The translations under genes were made by a program, and so were the position numbers. From the NCBI GenBank assembly GCA_005281725.1, contig SSBO01000008.1, forward strand, positions 4,507,964 to 4,571,963: a stretch of 64,000 nucleotides of DNA, given 5' to 3'. The notes beneath the pieces are model-generated. The model was not told where the DNA came from, did not search any database, and was given only the letters and a program-made list of their open reading frames with translations. This document shows positions 58,601-64,000 of this stretch, piece by piece; position 1 is the stretch's first letter, and every line of letters begins with the position of its first letter. This stretch comes from Wuchereria bancrofti (lineage: Eukaryota > Nematoda > Chromadorea > Rhabditida > Onchocercidae).

Positions 58601-61600
58601 AAGAAAGAAAAAGAAATTAATTGAGTATATATTTGATTATAGTGAATTATTTTCATTAATTACCTCATACAATCAATTATATTATTACTTAGAGATAAGA
58701 TTGATTTATTTTCAGTACGTTTATTTACTCTTAGATGTAGTAATATTGAAAATTTGTAACTTTCATGGATATCTTTTACTGTTTTGTGAAAACTTTTTGA
58801 ACATATAAAGAAAAGTATACTTTCCCGCTACTTCGCGGTCCTTTCCAGAGAGCAAAATAAACAAGAATAAAAACAATAGTAAGACATAAAGCTAACGATG
58901 GCTTAATACCACCAAGATCATTAAAACCACTGGAATAATTTTCTTCCAATACATTAAATCTGAAAAAAAAAGAATCTTAGCATTTTTTTTAGCTTTTTCA
59001 AATCAATAGAGTATTCTTTTATTTTTAAACTTATATAATCGAAGAAAAAAAATAAAATCAAATCATAATTTATGGACTAATCATTTGTGATATTTATCAT
59101 ATATCAAACTAGTTATCACAATCTAGCTATTAGCTTGAGCTGTTCAATCTTTTAACTTCAATCAAATTCCAAAAAAAAAGTTATGTTTCAAAATTATTTA
59201 AACATTATAAATGGGAAGTGTGCACAATTTTATTGCTATGTGAAATTAGAATTCAAAATGTAAAATTCAATTAAAAAATTGAATGAAAATAACGTAAGAA
59301 GTTTTAATGCTTGACAACAAAAAAAGAATAAAAAGTATTTTGAAAATGACATAAATTTTTTAATATAATTGTCATGAAATGTGTCTCTAATGACTATAAA
59401 ATAAAGCCTTTAATTAGAAAAAACTTTATTAATTAAAGTTTTAATTTAATTAAAAAAAACGAACAGGAAGAATTCCTCAGATGGTGTTCTTAATTTTCCA
59501 TTCAATTGATTGCTTTCATTGATTGCAATTGTACTGTTTGAACCATTTAGACTAATTGCGCATAACGGTGTATTCCATGGATTGTTGCATGTTTTCCATG
59601 GTACTTCCGGCTAAAATGGTACCAAAATAATAAATGTAATAGAAAAAGATATAATAATTAATAATAGTAATTAATAATAATAATAATAATAATAAATGAG
59701 AGTACAAATTTAATGTTGCAACTTTAATTGATTAATTTTAAATGTAACGAAAAAATAAAATTGATAATGGAATTCTTTTTTTTTTCATTACAACGAATGA
59801 TACTTACTGGTAACATTTTCAATCTTTATTTTGTTAGATTTAAATAAGAAAAAATAGTTTAACTAATTGTATTATTGCTTGAATATACTTAAAATAATCG
59901 ATTTTTATTTCATTTCCATTTTTAAATGAAAATTCTGTACAATTATTTTAAAATATAATAAAAATTATTTTGAACAGTTTTTTTTTTTCACCTGTAAAGA
60001 TTTAAATAAGAAGTATAAGGCGTGCGCAATAATTGCATTATAGAAACAAGCAATAAATGTACATATGAAACATATACCATAACCAATACCTGTAATAATC
60101 TCTTATCTTTTAATTTTGAATTAATTCATTTAAATCAGAATGAATTATATTAAATGAAATTATTTTGATAATTAAGAAAAGTATTCACTGTTTTTTATTT
60201 GAAATATTTAACAAAGATTTGTAAAATATAAACCGTTTGACTTAATTTCAAATTAATTTATTGAAATTAGAATGAATTAAATTAACCAAAATTGTTTTGG
60301 TAATAATCGAGACTTAATTTCAAATTAATTAATTTAAAAACTGAGCAATTAAATTAATTGAAATTGCTTTAATAATTAAGAAGCCATTTTTATTGTTTAT
60401 TGGTTTTAAAATTATAATTAATTTATAATTTAATAATGAATTAGTGTTTCGTTGAAAAAATGACATTCATAAATGTAAAAATGAAATGTTAAAGTTATGC
60501 AAAGATAATTTCGTTTTTTGCATAAAATTAAAAAAAAAAATCTTACCTTTGAACATTGGACAAATCTTTTTCCAAATACTTATACAACCAGAACGATGAA
60601 ATTGACCAAGGACTAATTCCATATAAAATACCGGTAAGCCACCAATGAACAGCATAATCAAATATGGTATCAAAAATGCACCTAAAATAGTTTTACTCTT
60701 TGTTTGATTAATTAATTAATTAATTAGCTGATTAATCCATTGCTTAATTATATATCTTTTTCAATAATAATTCGCTTAAATTTATCTATTAAATAATTCC
60801 ACTGTTATTATTTTTTATTTTGCTTTCATTTAACGTTAAATTATCAAAAACTTATTTTTTTTTTTGTTAAATGTATTGAATATGACTTATATTTAAATTA
60901 AATTAAATTCTCATATTATTTCAGATTTTTTTAATAGCATACTTTCTTCATCAATTCATTCAAGTCATTCTAATTTATCTGATTTTTGAACGAAAAACAA
61001 AAAAAAAAAAAAAAATGATAAAAATCAGCAATAAAACTTCGTAATAACTAAATTTAAGCAAATTATTATTTAAAAAGATTTATTTTGTTAAACTATCCGT
61101 GAATTCATGCAAATTTGAATAATTTGGGAAAAAAATTTTTTTTTAATCTTTTTTTTTTTGATATTTGCAAAAAAATTCTAATACTTTTCTTTATTAGTCA
61201 TTAATAAATAATGCTGAAACAATGCAAAAATTAATGCTAAAATTTATTCATTTTAAATGATACCTTATACAAAGAATGAGAGAGGGAAAGAGAGAGAGAG
61301 AGAGAGAGAGAAGGAAAAAGAAAAAAAATACCTCCTCCATATTTATAACATGTTGATGGAAATCGCCATATATTGCCAAGATCAACCGCATAACCGATCA
61401 CTGCTAGAAGAAATTCCACCTTGTTAGCCCATTTATCACGTAGTATTGATATTGATGTTGATCGAGATCGTTGATGTAAAAGTGTTGAAATTGTTGGTGA
61501 AATTTGAGTTTGCATTGTTGTTGATGAAAAAGATACTAAAAATTAAATGACGATATTTTAATAAATGCCGAAACAATTTCAATTTTTTTGAAATATAATT

Positions 61601-62460
61601 TTAACAAATTAAAATTTGATAATTTTTACACAAACATATATACAAGAACGGTATAATTTATGAAAATAATATCTATTTATTAATTTAATGATAGATTATC
61701 ATTAATAAATATTAATATATAATTTTTGAATGAAAAAAAGAAAAGAAAAAAATGTAAGTAAAAAATTTTAACAAATTCATTAATTTATAAATGAAATTAA
61801 AAATTATTTATTATAAACCTGTATCAATTGTATTCATTGCTAGAGTATCTCCAAGTGGTGTAATACATATTTTTGTCATTTTTTTCGTACTATCAGAACG
61901 ATGTTGTTGATCGATTGGAAAGCAATTTGTTGCTGAAACAAAAAAAAAGAGATGAAAAATTATGCAAAACAGTTGAAAACTTATCGATTCGAATTTATCT
62001 TGTCTTTTTTTTAAAGAGAATTTTTTTCCATTTTATAATTATATTTCGAAAAAAAAAATAAATAAAATATAAAAAAAATAAATAAGCTTTAAAAAAACAA
62101 CTGTTAGAAATAAATATGAAAATTTTTCTGTTTACAAAATAAAATTACTATAAATTATTTTTCATTTAGCATTTTTTTCACAAATTTTTGCTTTTTTGCC
62201 TATTGAAATAATTGTTTAATTAATAGTCTTTTATTTTTAAAAAATTTTTTCTCACATCCTGTTTCATCGAAAACCGCTTTAATTGGTCTTTCATCACCAT
62301 CCAAATGAACGTGAATATTAAGAATATTAGGTATTGCACGTGTCGCTGTTGTTGTTGTAGCTGTAGTAGTTGTAGTGGTAGTTATTGTTGTCGTTCTTGT
62401 TATTGTTCCAGTTGTTGCTGTTGTTGCTGCAGTTGTTGTTGTTGCATTATACTCGATCAT
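55694..62460 (-). CDS. mod-5: SLC6 sodium/chloride-dependent monoamine (serotonin-type) transporter
   Basis: Plasma-membrane re-uptake transporter with 12 membrane segments. Thirteen exons in phase (62460-62256, 61932-61819, 61535-61332, 60681-60547, 60089-59992, 59610-59465, 58959-58821, 58311-58073, 57759-57519, 57185-57054, 56751-56554, 56295-56122, 55852-55694) give 727 residues. TM1 reads [18 protein letters not shown] with the amine-binding aspartate of monoamine carriers (glycine in GABA/glycine carriers). SERT-like motifs are [54 protein letters not shown] and [18 protein letters not shown]. Residues matching human SERT Ile172, Tyr176, Phe335 and Ser438 appear conserved. Extracellular loop 2 has the paired cysteines (KTCNN..PLC) and several NxS/T sites. 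Odd points: WRFPS for the near-invariant WRFPY, and a threonine-rich N-terminus. DAT-type or an orphan nematode snf transporter is the alternative. Confidence 0.85.
59650..59697. repeat. (AAT)n microsatellite in an SLC6 intron
   Basis: Variants of aataataat, about 45 bases, between exons 5 and 6. Confidence 0.85.
61278..61315. repeat. (AG)n microsatellite just after SLC6 exon 3
   Basis: About a dozen uninterrupted AG units lie within 25 bases of the donor of exon 3 (pyrimidine-rich on the gene strand). Confidence 0.9.
62335..62447. repeat. Trinucleotide-rich tract encoding a poly-threonine N-terminus
   Basis: Imperfect (ACA/ACT/GCA) codon repeats on the minus strand encode roughly 40 residues that are nearly all Thr or Ala, within exon 1 of the SLC6 gene. 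Length variation between individuals is likely by analogy with other codon repeats. Confidence 0.85.
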
Positions 62461-64000
62461 AATTTAAAAGTTTGAATTGAATGCTAAAAATTATCACATT
62501 TTTATAATGTTATATTTTAAATGCGATACAAAAAAAAAATCATTGTTATATAATTGTATATCAAATAATTTATGATTTGCAATACAAGTAAAGATTCACA
62601 ATAATAATAATAAATTAAATAATCTTTCAAAATTCGTAAAAGTTAAAAGGAAAAAGAAATAGTCTAAAATAATGTTTTTATTTCAATCTATATGATAACA
62701 ATGAACTAGCACAAAACAAACGCTTTTTCGTTTCATTTTTTTTCTTCAGTTGCTTTTTTTTAATGATTAATGTGATAGTATCGAGTATTACAGCTATAAT
62801 CGAATTAATTTTTAAACAGTTTTAAATTTTAAAAAGTGGAAAAAAAGTTCAGTGATAGTTGATTATATAAGAACTATTTGAAGGACAAAAAAAAAAAAAC
62901 AATTATTCATTTACATTTTCAAACATAGTTTGAAAATTCAATCTTTTCTTTTATATTTTTTTTGCAGGTGTTAGTGTGAAAAGAAAAGAATGCTTATGAT
63001 AATGATAATTACAATGATTAGATTAGTTTATAGGAAATAATGATAATAATTCAATCTCTATAAATGCATATAGGAATGATAACAACGGATATATTAATCT
63101 TTTTTTTGCCTTAAGTTATGCAAATTAACATATTTCAGTTATTTCAAGAATAAATTTTTTCCAGAAATCATGATAATGATCAAAATATCGTGATACTATA
63201 AGCTATAACATGAAGTCTCATTCTTTATCGATCAATATTGATGAAAATTATAATAACGATTAGTGTATTACGGCATCTAATATCTAATTATATCTCATTC
63301 TTCGATTCTAAATTGGAATATAAACTGATAATTTGCTAATTAAGCGATAATAGAGGTCATTTTGAAGTAGAATCATTTAAGGTACAATTCAGAAAGTAAC
63401 ACAATCCTAATTTGTAATTATGATCAGTGATTAAGTAAAAATGCAGAAAAAAAAAAATCATTATAATATATGACTGAATATATCTTCAATATATGCAATG
63501 TCGAAAAACGAATGTTTAACTTTTTCTAAAAAGAAAGGAATTAAAAAGAATAAAGTTTAAAAGACTAAAGTTATAAACAAAGTTGTAAAAATCAATTCTT
63601 ACTGTCTATTTCAAAATAATGAAAAAAACTACTTGAGATCCTATGGAGGAAATAAGGATTGTAAAAAATCGACTAAATATACTAATTAAATTTATGTTTT
63701 AGATACAAAATCCAAAAAGCATATCAGTGTTGCTTTCGTAATAAATTTTAAGTACAACAAAAATTGTAAAGCAAATAGAAAACCAAAATTTGTTCAATAA
63801 ATTATTTGGTTTGTTACAAAAAAATGAAATAAACATTTATTTTATAAGTGTTTACCGAAAATTTCCTTCGTTTTTTCTTTTTTTTTTTTTTGATTTCTAT
63901 TTGTTGAATTTATCAATTTTACTGCAATCAATCTTAAATTCCTTTTTTTTTAAAAAAACCTATAGCAACAGCATATTACCAAACATGTTCAATAAATTAC
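62461..64000. other. 5' flank of the SLC6 gene, nothing else recognised
   Basis: AT-rich, with long A and T runs (62890, 63880, 63943). It should contain the SLC6 promoter. No coding exon, RNA gene or repeat of note was found to the right edge. Confidence 0.5.

Noticed and set aside
1..64000. Horizontal transfer from Wolbachia or another bacterium
   Set aside because: No intronless bacterial-type ORF or operon-like run of bacterial genes was seen; all recognised genes are intron-rich eukaryotic ones.

Overview
The window is nuclear DNA from a nematode, most likely a clade III parasite of the filarial/spirurid type. The call rests on very AT-rich DNA, genes cut into many small exons by short introns, starts sitting directly behind isolated pyrimidine-AG acceptors (as expected for spliced-leader trans-splicing), and two genes separated by only 21 bases. 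The lineage is an inference; gene identities come from motif recognition of exon translations. No rRNA, tRNA, CRISPR or bacterial-type element was recognised. All multi-exon genes were pieced together by hand from splice signals and reading-phase agreement, so coordinates span first to last coding base and include introns.

Region 1 (1-34.7 kb) is gene-dense conserved housekeeping DNA. In order: a BRD7/BRD9-type bromodomain gene (-, running off the left edge), a possible 38-residue membrane microprotein (-), the autophagy PROPPIN epg-6/WIPI4 (+), Kish/TMEM167A (+) tightly followed by RNase P/MRP subunit POP7 (+), adrenodoxin reductase FDXR (+), GATOR1 subunit NPRL3 (-), phosducin-like PDCL (-), prefoldin-like UXT (+), histone-fold CENPX/MHF2 (+), ER membrane complex subunit EMC3 (+), a MAIP1-like mitochondrial protein (-) and a short HMG-box protein (-).

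Region 2 (34.7-53.2 kb) is accessory in character: more AT-rich, full of microsatellites and tandem repeats, and built around a complex segmental duplication. Two paralogous C-type-lectin-like genes lie in opposite orientation about 7 kb apart (37.8-40.4 kb on -, 47.8-50.1 kb on +) inside an inverted duplication with arms of about 4 kb. A third, partial copy of the same material (43.0-44.85 kb) repeats 49.95-52.7 kb in direct orientation, carries relics of the last lectin exons and of the last exon of a RING-finger gene (52.2-53.1 kb, -), and places a signal-peptide exon next to a lectin relic to give a candidate new small secreted gene. A 300-400 base element occurs three times here, twice just upstream of the lectin genes.

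Region 3 (53.2-64 kb) holds one large gene, a 13-exon sodium/chloride-dependent SLC6 transporter of the monoamine (serotonin-like) class, then non-coding DNA to the right edge.

Functional themes: PDCL and UXT are both partners of chaperonin/prefoldin systems and share one 0.6-kb divergent promoter region. FDXR and the MAIP1-like protein are mitochondrial, Kish and EMC3 act in the secretory pathway, EPG-6 and NPRL3 act in autophagy and nutrient signalling. The lectin/RING cluster is the part that looks lineage-specific and still rearranging.
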